From: Lophius americanus | Lineage: Eukaryota > Chordata > Actinopteri > Lophiiformes > Lophiidae | DNA: 64,000 nt | Direction: 5' to 3' | Assembly (NCBI GenBank): GCA_037951165.1 | Contig: JBBDHG010000004.1 | Coordinates: forward strand, 1,569,001-1,633,000 | Shown: positions 1 through 12,400 of the stretch, one piece after another | How positions within the stretch are numbered: the stretch's first letter is position 1 | Layout of the letters: every line of letters starts with the position of its first letter | Notes under the pieces: generated by a model | The model's database searches: none | Seen by the model: only the letters and a program-made list of their open reading frames with translations | What the model was told of the DNA's origin: nothing | Made by a program: the position numbers and the translations under genes

Positions 1-21
1 CCAGTAAACCAAATGCGCGTA

Positions 22-22
<1 letters not shown>

Positions 23-88
<66 letters not shown>
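23..88. repeat. CA microsatellite
   Basis: An almost unbroken (AC)n run of about 33 units, interrupted once by AAAC near 75. Confidence 0.97.
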
Positions 89-1270
89 GTAGACTTGCAT
101 AATCGAGCGATCATCCATCAAGCTCTGACTGAGGATCTGGTGAGTGCGGCGTAACTGAGAAATCATTGACTAGGAAACCGCGGGCTAATGGAGTCTGCAT
201 CTGATTGGATAAAGACAGGGAGACGCCTGAGCCTCCTGCTTTTATGTGGCAAGAGTGGAAACAAGTTTGGCAAAATCTAAGGTAAAAAGGCAGACAGAAA
301 TATGTAGGCAAGGTCAAAACAGAGAAACGGATCACTGGAGCTGTTAATTGTTTTTCTCACTTTTGGCTATTGCTTCAAACCACACGACACAAACGCTGGT
401 TCATAATTAGTAAATGGTGAAGAACACAGCACTGGTGTTCTTCACTGGTGATGATGACGGACGCATAACCCACGTACAGCCTGATGTTTTGACATTTATG
501 TCTGATACGGGCTTTGTTGCCCTTTTTGTCTATGTGCGTGTGCATGTGTTCCCTGTCATTGAACCTGCAACAGACCGATAATGTTTCGAGCATCACATTG
601 CAGCAATTTTTATTGATCTGGCAATGCATGCTGGGAGAAAAGATTGCTTTCAAAGGTCAATGTTAATATCGAAAGGTTAACATGTTAACTCTGTGCTGTC
701 GTTTGTTTACATTCATGCTTGACGGGATAACATTTGTGTAGCTGAGAATATGTGTGGGAAATTAGGTCATTATCTAAATAATAAATGGCCAAGGGCATTG
801 TTGCTGTAAGCAACATTGTTATCACATTTATTGATGGAGTTTGCATCTTTTTATGTATCATTTTCTTCTTTACTGTTATGACAGTCATAAACACCCTGTT
901 CCAACATGACAATATACATGACTAAATGTGACTTTGTGAATACCTTATATGCAAGGATGTAAGCACAAACCCATTGTTGGATTAATGTTAGTTAACATAT
1001 TTAATACGATAAATTAGTGACCTCATACTGCAGAATGAATAATAAATGGGAAACATTTATGTGAAATACAAAATCACAAAATGCAATCACAAGCTACATG
1101 AGCAGGTATTTACAAATGTAACGGAAACAAGACTCTAGTTGTCGTCCCAAACAGCAAGGGGCATATACGCCAAAAAGCCCCGATCCCATGCGTTGTACAA
1201 GCAATCACCGTGATTGATCTCCTCGACTTCAATGTGAAGTTTTGGCCAGAAAACAGTATTTCTTGTAAAA
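89..1270. other. Intergenic DNA without recognisable features
   Basis: AT-rich unique-looking sequence. Short ORFs on the minus strand lack any recognisable domain and have no supporting splice or promoter context. Nothing else was seen. Confidence 0.5.
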
Positions 1271-1339
1271 AAAAAAAAAATTAAAAGAACATTGTATACA
1301 TTTTGAGTAAAATATCAATTATTAGAGTAAAACACGATG

Positions 1340-1560
1340 TATACAGAATAGAGCTCATTGAGACATTTCTTATGCACCAAATTTGGACAAAATCCGACAA
1401 ACCTCGGAGAAATTATGGGCCACAAACCTTTTGAGCTAAAGCCCCTCCTAGTGTCAGAAACGTACAACCAACTTATTCAAAAATCACCCCAGTTCTTCCT
1501 TGCACTAAGGGTGTATGTGGTTATAAAATTTGAAATTGATCCATTAAATAATTTTCCAGT
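1340..1560 (+). repeat. Unclassified interspersed repeat family A, partial copy 1
   Basis: The stretch from ccaaatttggac through gagctaaagcccctcctag to gtgtatgtggttataaaa aligns by eye with 23255-23430 (tataaagctccctctag ... ctatgtgggtgtgaaata). A family assignment could not be made. It is the only copy found upstream of the gene. Confidence 0.55.
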
Positions 1561-1619
1561 TAGTAATGATATAATATCCAACATGACTTCAGTTACAATG
1601 AATTACTTGAGACATTGAG

Positions 1620-4600
1620 TAATGGCACCCCAACTTCACATCTCTCTCCCACTCATCTAGTCGGAATATTTAGATATTAGTGCAATCTTGATAATAATGA
1701 TTTATTCATAATTCAGCTAATTTGAGAATTAGATGTTCATTCACTTGAGAGCTTTGTATTTGGTAGGCAAGGTTTCAAGGAGAACCTTGTAATGTTTTTT
1801 TTAGACAAAGCAGTTACAGTGATGCACATTCATGAGAGTCTATTGATTCAAAGGTCATTAAGAGTAAGGTATGTGTAGGTAATTACTGCCAAAGTGCGTG
1901 GTTCTTTGGAGATCACAGCATTTACTCTCCTGGCCTTCACTGGTGCATTTTCTTTTGAAACAGCGAGAGCCGTGAGTCTCTCGCTCTCACAACCTCATTA
2001 TGGACATCGTCTTGTAGTTCCATTCCATCTATGACCTCACTCTCTTGACACCATCGCCTGAATAAAGTTTCCGTCCACCGAAGTGTTCATCCGTTTCCAG
2101 TCACTCATGCACTGAGTTCAAGACTGACTGAAGAGCTGCACTCATTCTATTCAAATGCAACACTGGATTTTCATTTGCTGGGTTTAGCCGAGGTCAGCCT
2201 GTGACAGGAGATCAGTGTTTGTCAGACAGAGAGCAGATTGGTTTGACCTCTGTTTTTCTCTCCTGTCCAGCATCAGATGTTTATCCCAATTTGTGTGACA
2301 GACTGGGATGTGAGCCGCTGCGTGTGTGATATGTCCATACATGGTACAACAAAGCAGTGGCCTAGACTCAGGCAGGCTGAGGTTGATAGATAGTAGTCAA
2401 ATGTCTGTCACAGGCCAGGGAAGGGGGGGAAGCTAGAAAGGTAAGAGGAGACAGAAGGATGCATTTTGATGTTGCTGCTGTGAAAAAAACTGCGAGTAGA
2501 ATGGGCTGTCACTGGGAGATGACATAGGTGATGAGCTGTCAGGCTAGTTTTGTTTTTCCGCATTAACAAGTCCACTTCCTGAATGTTGCTTTTGCAGCCA
2601 ACCACGTTGTGAGCCTCTGTAGTCGACTAGCCCATGATAACATGTGCAGGGATATAAAAAACCCAATTTACCATGTGTCAAATGTTTTGCGTTGTCAAGG
2701 CTCCACTCCTGAAGGAGGTGGGAAAGGTTGGCACTTAAAATGGAGGTGCCTTACTCTGGGAGGAGGCTGAGGCCAAACGGACGATGGGAAACCTTCTTAA
2801 AGGTAATGGAATGAGAACCCCATTAACCTGTGATTAGAAATCCCTAATGACATGAAAATAAAGACCTCCTAATCGCCATGGCCATCAACACAAAAAATTA
2901 ATCAGTGAATTGTTAAAGGGTATAATTCTGGATGTGATGTGTGGGATTTTGTGTTTTGCACACTGCTTTTGGATTGTTTGCACCTTTTGAGAGATGGATT
3001 AGGTGCTCTCTGCTTGAACGTTGTCTGTAACAGAATGCCCATCGGTGTCTGACAGAGCATGGAATGACTAAAGAGGTGGGAACGCATCAATCTATTATCC
3101 ATCATTCTATGTTTGAGTCAGCCGCGGCACTTGTGCCCATTGGAGTGTGATCGAAATGCACGCAGACACGCAGAAGAGTAAATACAAGTAGGAGCAGTCG
3201 ATCTGTGTCTCTCGCAAACACACATGCACAGAGATGCATGCGTCCACACGCACTTGATGAAGAGCAGGCTATAATGATGCTCTTACTTATTCAGAGCTGA
3301 GCAGAATCTCCTCATTGTGCTGCTGTTGATTAATGGTAACTAAAGGGCTTGTATCTTGAGTAGAATGAGGGGCTTATTAATCAAACTAAGATGCTTCAAA
3401 CAAGTAATGTTGTCACCACTTCCCAGCATCGAGGAATCGCGAGTAATCCCTCATCCTTCTCTCACTTTCCAACACGAAACCCAAAAGATTGATTGGGAAT
3501 ACGTGTATTTGTTTTGTGTTTGATTCCACGGGTTCTTGTGTCTGTTTCTGCTGTACAACAGATGTGCAGGGAATGTCTGGATGGAGGATTGCCTGTGTGC
3601 CTGATAGCAGGGGGCAGGTACCATCAGTCTTGGCATCATTGGCAGATTAATGAGGGCGCCGTTTTTAGCTCCTGGCTCGTCTCTTTGTTTGACCTGATAT
3701 CAAAGAGTCGCTCTTCGAATGCACAAAACCCTTTTATTTTATTTTTTGAGTTTTACCCAACTTTAGCCTTTCAACTTCTCACAGCCGTCTGGTTGAAGGG
3801 CTTAGTCGGCAGCAAGAACTTTACACAGATACAGAATGTATCAATTGCATTCCACAGAGGAAGATTGCCTCAGGAGTTACACTTTACCATAACTTTGTTC
3901 CAGCATTTGCCTGTGCAGCATTTAAAAATACATATTGCATCCTCCATGATGAACCTATTTTCCATTACCTCTCTGGAGCCATGACCTAGATAGTACAACG
4001 GACTGGGGCTTTGGCTCGGGTTGGTCAAGACCCCCTATTTGGGGAACACTCGTCCATAGCACATATGTATTCGGCCTCGGCTCTGAACTCATATTGTCAA
4101 TGGCCTACGCACAGAGTCCGGAAGATGGATGGCGCTAGAACCCAGCCTAATAACCTGTCTATCCCCCCGGGGTCGGTGTAGCACTGCTTTCTTCTGTCAC
4201 CTGGGTCTCTGCACTGTCTCCATATTGACTTAGGCATTTCATTTTGAAGGATTTCTATTCATCTCCAGGCCGACCTCTCCTGTTTCTATGGTCTCTATGA
4301 GAACAAACTCACTGTCTTTTTCTGCCTTTCTTTTGTTGGGATGCAACTATTATAATAAAGCCGCTCCTTTTGGTGTGTGCTTTCGCATCCCAGTCCATAC
4401 CTCCCCCTTACGCTCTCCTGCATCACATATCTAAATAACGAGTATGGGTCTGATTAAACACTGCTTTAGCTGTAAAATACAATTTGCCTTTTCTTCCTAA
4501 AAGGTGTTCCTTGTTTACAGCGAGTACTCCCTGTTCTCAGTACTGTTGTCAGCGTTCGAAACAAACCGCACATCAATGGTCCTGCCTGATTCAACAGGAA

Positions 4601-6220
4601 AATAATCTGTTTCTTTTCCTTCCAGCAACCAAAACGGAATCGGTAGGCAAGGGACAGAGAGGAAAAATGTGAAAGTCAGGGCACATTTGTCCTGGGGAGG
4701 TAAACATTGGTTGCATCTTACACGTCGAAAGTGCAATAACCTTTGGGGTCGGCTCAAAGATTACAGAGAATGGAAAAACATTTAATCCAAAACAGGCTGT
4801 AGAATACCACCAGGAAATGTGGTCTCCTTTTTTGTTATTTATAACTGGTCATCAAGAACAAATAGACAGGTAGATGAATGATTGTAACAAAATGAATCTT
4901 GTGTTGCTGCACTTGAAAGGAGAAAAATGCAGACACAGAGGGAATGAGAGGCTCCCTGCCATGTGTTTGGGCTCGGTGTTGGTATTGGGCTGAGGCTCTT
5001 GAGCTGTAGTGAGTAAGTGCTTGTGTGGCTTTGTGTGGATCCTAATAAGAGTGCTGTGTGGGTGAGCAAGTGCACGCACATTTTTGGTGTACGAGCATTT
5101 GTCCGTGTGTGCGTTATGAGAGAGGATGTGCAACAGCAGCAGCACTATTGTTCCTACCGCGCCTCATACTCTTCCTTCCTTCCTCCCCCCACCCGCAGGA
5201 TGTGGACAGCAAATAGGGACAGATTGCTCTGTGCTGCTCCAGTATTTGGAGATGACCTGGGGAGTCATAGGTGAGGATGACTGTTATGGTGAAAAATAAG
5301 GCCATGTGGCTATCAAAGGCCTACATAGCATCCAGCATCGGGGGCCATGCTGTTCTGTGTCACGTCACGCTAGAAGGCGCCACTCCTCACCGCACCATTA
5401 AAAATGATAAATGCTATCATCAACCTATTTCCCAAGTTAGCAACTATTGCCTGATGTTCCTGAAGCATCATGTCTGCCCTAGTTCATCTTTCGGCCTTTG
5501 CGACAGTTTGAGGAAAGATTATTAAATGTGAGTCACTTTGTGTTTCCAACATATTGGATATTCGTCATTGTAGATGTTATGACTTTAATTGAAAAGGGCC
5601 CAAAAGAAAACTGTAGTTATACAATTTCCTGGGAGAAAAATGCTCTTAATGTACCATCCCAGCGTTCCTTTCCAGCCACTCCTCCTGAAGCCTAACACCT
5701 TCAAGGCTACTACCTCCAAATTCTCAATTTACTCAAATAAACTACCTTAAATTTTTTGAGTCTGCGTATGGCTCCTGGATCCATGCAAGAGTGTTTAATA
5801 CCTTCATGGTTATATCTTTGTCTGAAACGCTACATAGTACTTTACTTTTAAACCCCATACTGCTCAACCTATAGCCATTAAATCCATGATATGAAAAGCA
5901 TGTCAAAATCTAGGACAGGATGCTGTGTCGGAACAGCTCGGAAATATTAAGTCATCTAGTGGCCTCAGGTTTAACCAGGACTACACAGCTCCATCCCAAT
6001 TCTTCAGCTCCAGGGACATGGAAGAGCACATTCAGCCTCAGACAGGTGTATGGTTCTTGGCTACAAAGCAGCCACTGCCCCTTCCTCTGCTAAGGCAGAC
6101 CTTAGCCCTTTGTGTCCTTGGGGGGAAAAGCCCATTGTATATACCATCTGCCGCGACACACGCTCACACAAAAGAGGTGAAAGGGAGGCAGCTTGTGTGA
6201 GGTGCTTGTTTAATATCATT
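1620..6220. other. Intergenic DNA upstream of the Eph gene
   Basis: This is 4.6 kb of mostly unique, non-coding sequence. ORFs of up to 163 codons (for example 3493-3984) show no known domain and fit chance. Around 4840-5150 the opposite strand is CA/histidine-rich and low in complexity. No repeat family was recognised. Distal regulatory sites may exist but none can be named from sequence alone. Confidence 0.5.
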
Positions 6221-6227
6221 AGGGGAT

Positions 6228-6275
6228 GCATTTGCATTAGCTAAAAGTGATTAAGAAAATTTTCTATGCAAATGC
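6228..6275. promoter_or_regulatory. Inverted pair of octamer (POU/Oct) motifs
   Basis: GCATTTGCAT at 6228-6237 and its exact reverse complement ATGCAAATGC at 6266-6275 are separated by 28 bases. Each contains a perfect octamer ATGCAAAT, the binding site of Oct/POU factors. The pair lies about 0.8 kb upstream of the EphB1-like start codon. A further ATTTGCAA follows at once. Function is inferred from motif and position only. Confidence 0.4.
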
Positions 6276-6784
6276 TATTTGCAAGTGTATGGGTTTAAGG
6301 GACGAGTGAGGGTGACCACATATCTGCCTGGTTAGCATTTTATGTGTCAGTGTTAGGGGTTTGGATAGAGGAGTCGGTAAACAACCTCAGGAAATTATTG
6401 AGCAGTGACAACGGAGGAACATACAAATATCAGATGGATTTAAGTAGACATAAAGGATCCCTGTGGATTCTATAAATACATTTTTTTTAATGCAGCGCAC
6501 ACTCTCGGCAACGGGTATTTAACTCATTTGTGATTGAATTTGGGAATAGCACTCCCATTATTTTAATGATTTTCTCACAGGGCGGTACCTTTGCCCATGT
6601 TCTAGGCAGCCGTTTGGATCTTCTCCCATGGGCCCGTGCTCTGCTTCCTTGTGTTTGGATGGCGGTAGTTTTGATCATGTCCGAGAGGTGACGCTATTTC
6701 CCTTCAATGAAACGGACGCCGTTTCAAATAGGTCAAGGAAAAGTTTTGTTTTTTGACAATGTGAGTTGGGCGGGGATGCTTGCT

Positions 6785-6845
6785 GCTGATTGGCTGATTG
6801 GCTGGCTCCGAGCCGCTGATTGGACGCGGCTGTCTAAAAGGGCGC
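6785..6845 (+). promoter_or_regulatory. ephb1: Probable core/proximal promoter with three inverted CCAAT boxes
   Basis: ATTGG occurs at 6789-6793, 6797-6801 and 6819-6823, two of them as GCTGATTGG, about 260-290 bases upstream of the start codon. Clustered CCAAT boxes read on the minus strand are classical NF-Y sites. A weak TATA-like TCTAAAAG follows at 6833-6840. The start of transcription is not visible. A site at about 6860-6930, in the C/T-rich stretch, would fit the usual spacing. Confidence 0.65.
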
Positions 6846-7081
6846 TGCGGGGTCCTCTTACACCACCGCCGCTAACCCCCCCTTGCTCCTCGTACCCCAC
6901 ATCCCCTGTGCTCGGTTCTTCCCCTGTACTGATAGTCACACATTGTTTACTACGGCTTGAAATGTGACTCACAGCTCAGGCTCTGTGCTGGAGGAGCGCT
7001 CTGACATCTGAGGGATTCTTTCCGACGCGCGCCGTGCGTCCTGTTTATTTGGGGACGGACTGTGGAGGCTACCCTTCTGCC
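6846..7081 (+). promoter_or_regulatory. ephb1: Probable 5' leader and CpG-rich region before the EphB1-like start codon
   Basis: The stretch is C-rich near 6860-6930 and CpG-rich from about 7020 (cgacgcgcgccgtgcgtc), and the CpG-rich patch continues through exon 1 to about 7300. The surrounding DNA is AT-rich and CpG-poor. The only ATG upstream of the real start is at 6962. The exact leader boundary is unknown. Confidence 0.55.
6962..6967 (+). promoter_or_regulatory. AUG-stop minimal upstream ORF (ATGTGA)
   Basis: ATG at 6962 is followed directly by TGA, 120 bases upstream of and in frame with the main start codon. G at -3 gives it a fair initiation context. Such start-stop elements are known to hold ribosomes and lower downstream translation. 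It matters only if transcription starts upstream of 6962, which the CCAAT spacing suggests but does not prove. Confidence 0.45.
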
Positions 7082-7142
7082 ATGACATTGGATTTGTTTG
7101 CGCGTTTGTGCGCGCTGGTCCTCGCATCTTCTGCCATGGAAG
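7082..7142 (+). CDS. ephb1: EphB1-like receptor tyrosine kinase, coding exon 1 (signal peptide)
   Basis: This exon starts the precursor of an Eph-family receptor tyrosine kinase, a single-pass membrane receptor for ephrin ligands used in axon guidance and cell sorting. It encodes 20 codons plus one base. The peptide MTLDLFARLCALVLASSA has a hydrophobic core and an S-S-A end typical of signal peptidase cleavage, followed by M-E. The ATG has G at -3 (GCCATGA), and it is the first in-frame ATG after an in-frame TGA at 6965. The exon ends at G|GTAAATAAG, a good donor, in phase 1. Joining G7142 to AG at 60265 restores the E-E-T/V-M-D start of mature EphB proteins. A short first exon ending two or three residues into the mature protein is normal for Eph genes. 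Human EPHB1 has a comparable M-A-L-D start and an M-E-E-T junction (recalled, not searched). EphB1 rather than EphB2 is inferred mainly from exon 2. Confidence 0.85.
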
Positions 7143-7299
7143 GTAAATAAGAGATTGGAACATTACTTGTTGTAGATGTGGAGATTGTTCACCCGTGGGG
7201 CGCCTGGTCCCGGTTCGCCTGCTGCGCTTCCTGCCGGGCTCCGCCGCTCCTCTCACATCTGGACACGGGGATGTCACACACGTGGATCGCAGCAGATTG

Positions 7300-10200
7300 C
7301 CGTCCTTCTCCCGTTATTTCAGTGTTGCTGCTCTGTCGGTTGTCACTGATGTCAGAAGGCTGGTGGTCTGATTTAGATTTAGGGTCACATTTGTGGCTGA
7401 TTATTGGCTTCTTGGGCGCTGAGATTTGTTTTTCTCTCCAGCTGGTGATGAGCAGTGGGGTTATCTATAAATTTAAAAACCTTTTTGGAATCTCAAAATC
7501 TCCTGAGAATTTTGTTTTCTGATGAAAAAGGAAGGCTACATTTCAAGCACCGATTCATGATACTAAACGCGTTTTCCCCATTGAATTCTACATATAAAAT
7601 ATTATTAATTCAAGCCCCTTTGCATCCTTCTGCGGTATTTTGAATTGCTGAGACAAACTGTCTTTGGTTATCAATATAAATATCAGTGGAATCTGGGAAT
7701 TAATCTTTTATCTTTCATCTTTTATATACTTTTGAAAATAAACCACTGTGAGAAATTAAAACAAATGGCTTCCCAAAACCCTGAATGTCCCTGTACGTAT
7801 TTTTTCTCCCCCTGAATATCTCCATTACCTACTATCTGGCTTTGTCTTTTGCATCTCCTCCTGTTTCCTCTTTACTTCTTCCCTCAGACACATGCTTATC
7901 TGGACAAATAGGACCACTAGTAGCTAGTATCCCCTCAGTTAAGCATGTTTTTCATTTCCATGGTGGGACTCTAGGGACTGAACACTGTGCTTCAGTCCAA
8001 CACATTGGCTTCTGGATGGATGTCCCGGCTCACGTTACAGTACAGTAGCTCATCCTCTCAAATGAAACTCACTGCCTGCACAAATAAAAACTTTTTTTTT
8101 TTTTACATGCAGCTTTTCTCCATAATCATGGTCCTGTTCCCATCCCATGCTGTGCTCTATTATTTGGCGGTGCGTTTTCTTGTTTGTGCTCCTCAGATTT
8201 CCTCACAGAGATGGATATCAAGCCCAAATTGCTGCCTCTGCCTGAATGGGCTTTTTACTGAGGATGAAATGACAGTTCACAGATGAGTGGAGGATTGGAG
8301 GGGGGACTGAAATTTACTTGCACGGCGAGGAGGGGTGTTTGATTTCTAAAGGATGGGATGAAAAAGGAGCAGATGGGCTGGGAGATGGCCTCCAAGTTAC
8401 CTCGGTACCGAGGCTGAAAGTGATTTCCTTGTTTGGGTCACTAATTGAAAGGAGGTGGTCCCATTGGGACCTTAAATTCTTCACTGATCTGAACTCCATT
8501 CTGTTGCGCTTATAGTGTGTGTGTGAGTGTGTGGGTGTGTGTTTTGGGGTGTGCTTTTGTGCCAGTGGAGCTATTCAATGTATTATCCCTGCCTTTTCTG
8601 ATGCCCTTAATCTGATTATGGTTCTAAATCTCATGATAATCACAAAGTGTAAAAGATATGTTAAAGTAAGGATCAGCTCTGACCATATGGACGGATCTTT
8701 CTAGACACAATACATAAACTCATGGAACTGTCAAGAATCCTTTGAAAGAAGGTTGATTATGACGATTCACAATAAATTACAGACGGAGAGTTGAAACTTT
8801 AGTGTGGCGTAATTGCTAGAGCGTAAATGAGTGCATGTCTAAATCAGGTACAATGAAGGACCAATGCTGGTTAATCGATGAGTTGATTATAAATGTGGCA
8901 ATTTTTTGGATCTTATGCTTCAGCACATGGACAATCCCACACACTTGATGACAGGACATTTGTTAACAGAAATGTGTTTTCCGACAAGTTTTTGGAGGGG
9001 CGGTATGACCTAATGCAAGGGGCTAACGGTGGGGAGACTGAAGATGGGGATTTAAATGTCTTTAGAAAAAGAAGACGGTGCAGGGCTCTGTTTCTCCCTC
9101 ATTTGTCTCTCTCTGAATTTTTTTTCCATTATCGTCCACTTTTCTCTATCTTCTTTTCTCTTAACCCCTCCAAATCTCACCAACACCCCCCCTCATTTTT
9201 TATGGCGATGTCTTCCAAAATTCTCTTCACTAATCTTAGAATTCCTCTCTTTTTTCCCTCGTCTCCTCTGCTGCTTGCTCTCTCAGTGGTGTGTGTATGG
9301 TTTTGCCAACGGCAGCAGTAATTCTCCCCTACTTACAGAGCCATTGCTTATTTCTGTTTGCCCTTAAACCAATTAGGCTTAGATAAGCCCCCTCATTTAA
9401 CGGCCTGGAACTGGGTGGAGGAGTGAAGGGGAGTTGAGGGTAGGGGGATGAAATAGAGGTTGAAAGATAGACAGGGACTGTTGGAGATAAAATGATTAGA
9501 GATACAGAAGGAGGGAGGTCAGTGACTTTGAGAAATGATACAGTATGTGTGTTATACAAATGAATACTCTCCAAATGTACAGCAGTGTGGAAATATACTA
9601 ATACTAATACTAATATTAATACTAATGAACTCTACTGTCAGTATGTGGAATGATAAAGCATGATTAGTAATGTGCTGTAACCATGTAACCGGCCCTTAAG
9701 GAAATACTATGTGAAGTACGTGTAATACTATGGTAGTATCTCTATCTTGAGGGCCATGGGTAAACAACAGTAATATCTAAATTCACAGTTTGTCGTTTCT
9801 GCTACTAGGGGCCTCTTAGAAATGAACTCAACAAAGTGCAAACTTCCACCCTGGCAGCTCAGTTTCCCCAATTATCCCCAGACATTAAAGACATCATGGT
9901 CACTTGTCACAAATACACCACGGCCGTAACGGACTGAAACGATGGAAAAATCCCTATCCTACAATTTAAAAGAAAGAATACGGATGTTCAAGAGTGCTGT
10001 CCTTTATTCAATTTGATGGGGGTCAAAGTTTTATGCTAATATATCAAGTAGTTTGTTGTAGTATGTATTATATATTGTTTTTCAGAAAGCCCAGCGATAT
10101 AATTGTTATGGTCTATGAAACTTGGTGTTATGATACTAGTTCAAATTAGTCAAAATCCATGGACATTTTTTTATTTGTGGGCATGAGCCAATTTTCTGTT

Positions 10201-12320
10201 TTTATCGTAATTTTGAATCGATCAGATCAGAGAGTTTGAGAGAGTAAACTAAGAGGTAGAAAATGAGGTATTAGTAATAGGATGAGGAAGATGGTACCAA
10301 TTCATCAACTAGTTTTTTTTTTACCGTTCTTGTTGTTCATTGACAAACATAGATAATTGTATATCCTGAACCGTACATTACTGAAATAAAAGTAAAAAAG
10401 TATATACTGCTCATTTCAAGGGTCAATGTCTCTGAGCTGATCTGCTGCTCATTGTGCAGAATATTCTGCATTAGCATTCAGGGTTGGACAAAGTATCACC
10501 TTATTGTTATAGTCTTGGAACACTTTTTATTTTAATCAGAGCACCATAGCCACTGAAATTGGGTTTAAACAGCTTTTTTAATCAGTATACAAGATATGTA
10601 TCCTGGAATTTTGAAAGAAAAATGCTAACAACCAAATCAGCATTAGTTTGAGTAACAAGTAAAATTACAAGTAACATCCTTTTTATAAAGTAATGAGGAA
10701 GTTGAGTTTTTTTTTTTTTACCCGTTTGTTACTTGAGTAAGTGGTTAGAGTTTTGCGAATAATTTGAATTAAAGATCATGGATATAAATAATACAGTAAT
10801 TTTTTTTTGCATCTCATTTGAACAATTTTTAAAGCAAACTGTATATAAACTGACTGACAAATTTTGATGAACCTTGGGAGAAGGGTTGGCATGTAGCAAG
10901 GAAGCCCGTTAAAGCAAACTGTGGCCGATTTTGGATGCGGACAGAACAATTTATTTTTCCCACTCTTTTTTGACATTGCAGGACCGAACTTTTAGGACAA
11001 TAAAAGTTCATTCTCGATCATTTTTGAGTAGATCCAGTAGATCAATGATTTTTATTTGACTTTCTTTAACAATGCGAGAGCTCAGAATACAGTCAGAAAA
11101 CTATAAAGTCTATTTCATTATGGGAAGAATCTGTGTAACAGGACATGCTGACTCCAGGAAGAGTTCTTTAGCCTAAAACAAATGTAAGGCACAGATTGAA
11201 ATTCAACCTGCATGTTTCCGTGGCGGACGGATATAAATACAGCTGTTTTTTATAACTTGTGGGGAGATGGGAACCTCTAGAGGGAGTGCACCATCCTCAG
11301 TTTGGTCCGGCTCCAGAAGTGTGGAGACGGGGAAGCGTGTGGAGGTATAGTGCACAGTAGATGATTGACAGTGCTCAGCTCCACTCAGACATCGACAACA
11401 AGCCCTCATGCACCTGATTTGTTGGCTCTTTTGGAAATGTCACATTTCATCTATCATTTCCACCAAAATCAATGTCTGGGAAGTCGCTCTGCGTAACACG
11501 ACACATCCTGGTCAAACATCTATTCAATCAGGCTGAAATGATTCTAAATTGTTTCACAAACTTAAATCTAATTGTTAAAACAGACCGAGTAGCGCCACAA
11601 TCAAAGTCTTCAACTCTCTACTTCTCGATGATGTAAGTTGTGTGTGCTCACCAGCTGTGCGGAGGTGACAGCCTGTGAAAAGAGTCCTGTTGAGTCTCTA
11701 ATGGATGTGAATGAAAGATTGCTCCTTTCCTCTGCTCTCTTATTTCAAATGGTTAGAGAAGGGAAGAATGAAAATAGGAGCATAACATCGACCCTCGTAG
11801 TCTGAGGTGGTTTGCGAGTGTGTGATCGCTCGCATGACTGTAGGAGCCTACTTTGGCAAGAGGTACCACTGCCGACCTAGTACCACCTGAAGTAGAATTC
11901 AATTTTGTACGACTTTGTGTGTTTGTCGGTTTGGTGGCTGTGCCGTCAGTACGGTGCTAAAGCCATTATAGCTGGCAGGGACGGCAGACATGGCCTCGTC
12001 CCATAATAGAGCCTTTATTTTGCTCACAGTGAAAGATTACTCAGTGTTATGGTGTGCTTACGAGGTCTAGTCATCTATGACGACCCCCAGTGTCAACCCC
12101 TGCCTGCAGCTCGTGTACCTGCAGTGCTGTAAATCTGTTCTGTAAAATGTTTTGCTTGCATGCAGGCGAGGAGACTGCAAACTTGTGGTCCGTGCAGGTT
12201 TTTCACTTTTCCACAATATGGCTTTTCACACAATGCAGCACACACTGCAGTATTCTGTACAATTTTTATCCTCTCTTGAATAAAATGATCACTAGCTCTA
12301 TTTCTCTTTCTTTCACAAAC
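7300..12320. other. 5' part of intron 1, unique non-coding sequence
   Basis: Contains poly-T at about 8091-8104, a GT-rich stretch at 8516-8550, a (ATACTA)n-like run at 9598-9626 and poly-T/A runs near 10310 and 10709. No transposon family or exon was recognised. ORFs such as 8893-9321 are in C/T-rich low-complexity sequence. Confidence 0.5.
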
Positions 12321-12326
12321 ACTCAC

Positions 12327-12400
12327 TCACACACACACACACATACACAGACATACACAGACACACAGAGACACAAACACACACACACATACATACACAC
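12327..12400. repeat. Imperfect CA microsatellite
   Basis: CA units broken by CAGA and CATA. The run lies inside the longest open frame of the window (12090-12602), whose H/T-rich stretch it creates. Confidence 0.9.

Noticed and set aside
3493..3984. 163-codon open frame upstream of the gene
   Set aside because: Hydrophobic stretches only, no recognisable family, and the surrounding DNA looks like ordinary intergenic sequence.
8893..9321. 142-codon open frame in intron 1
   Set aside because: The second half is F/S/L-rich from C/T-rich DNA, an overlapping frame is equally open, and there is no family match.
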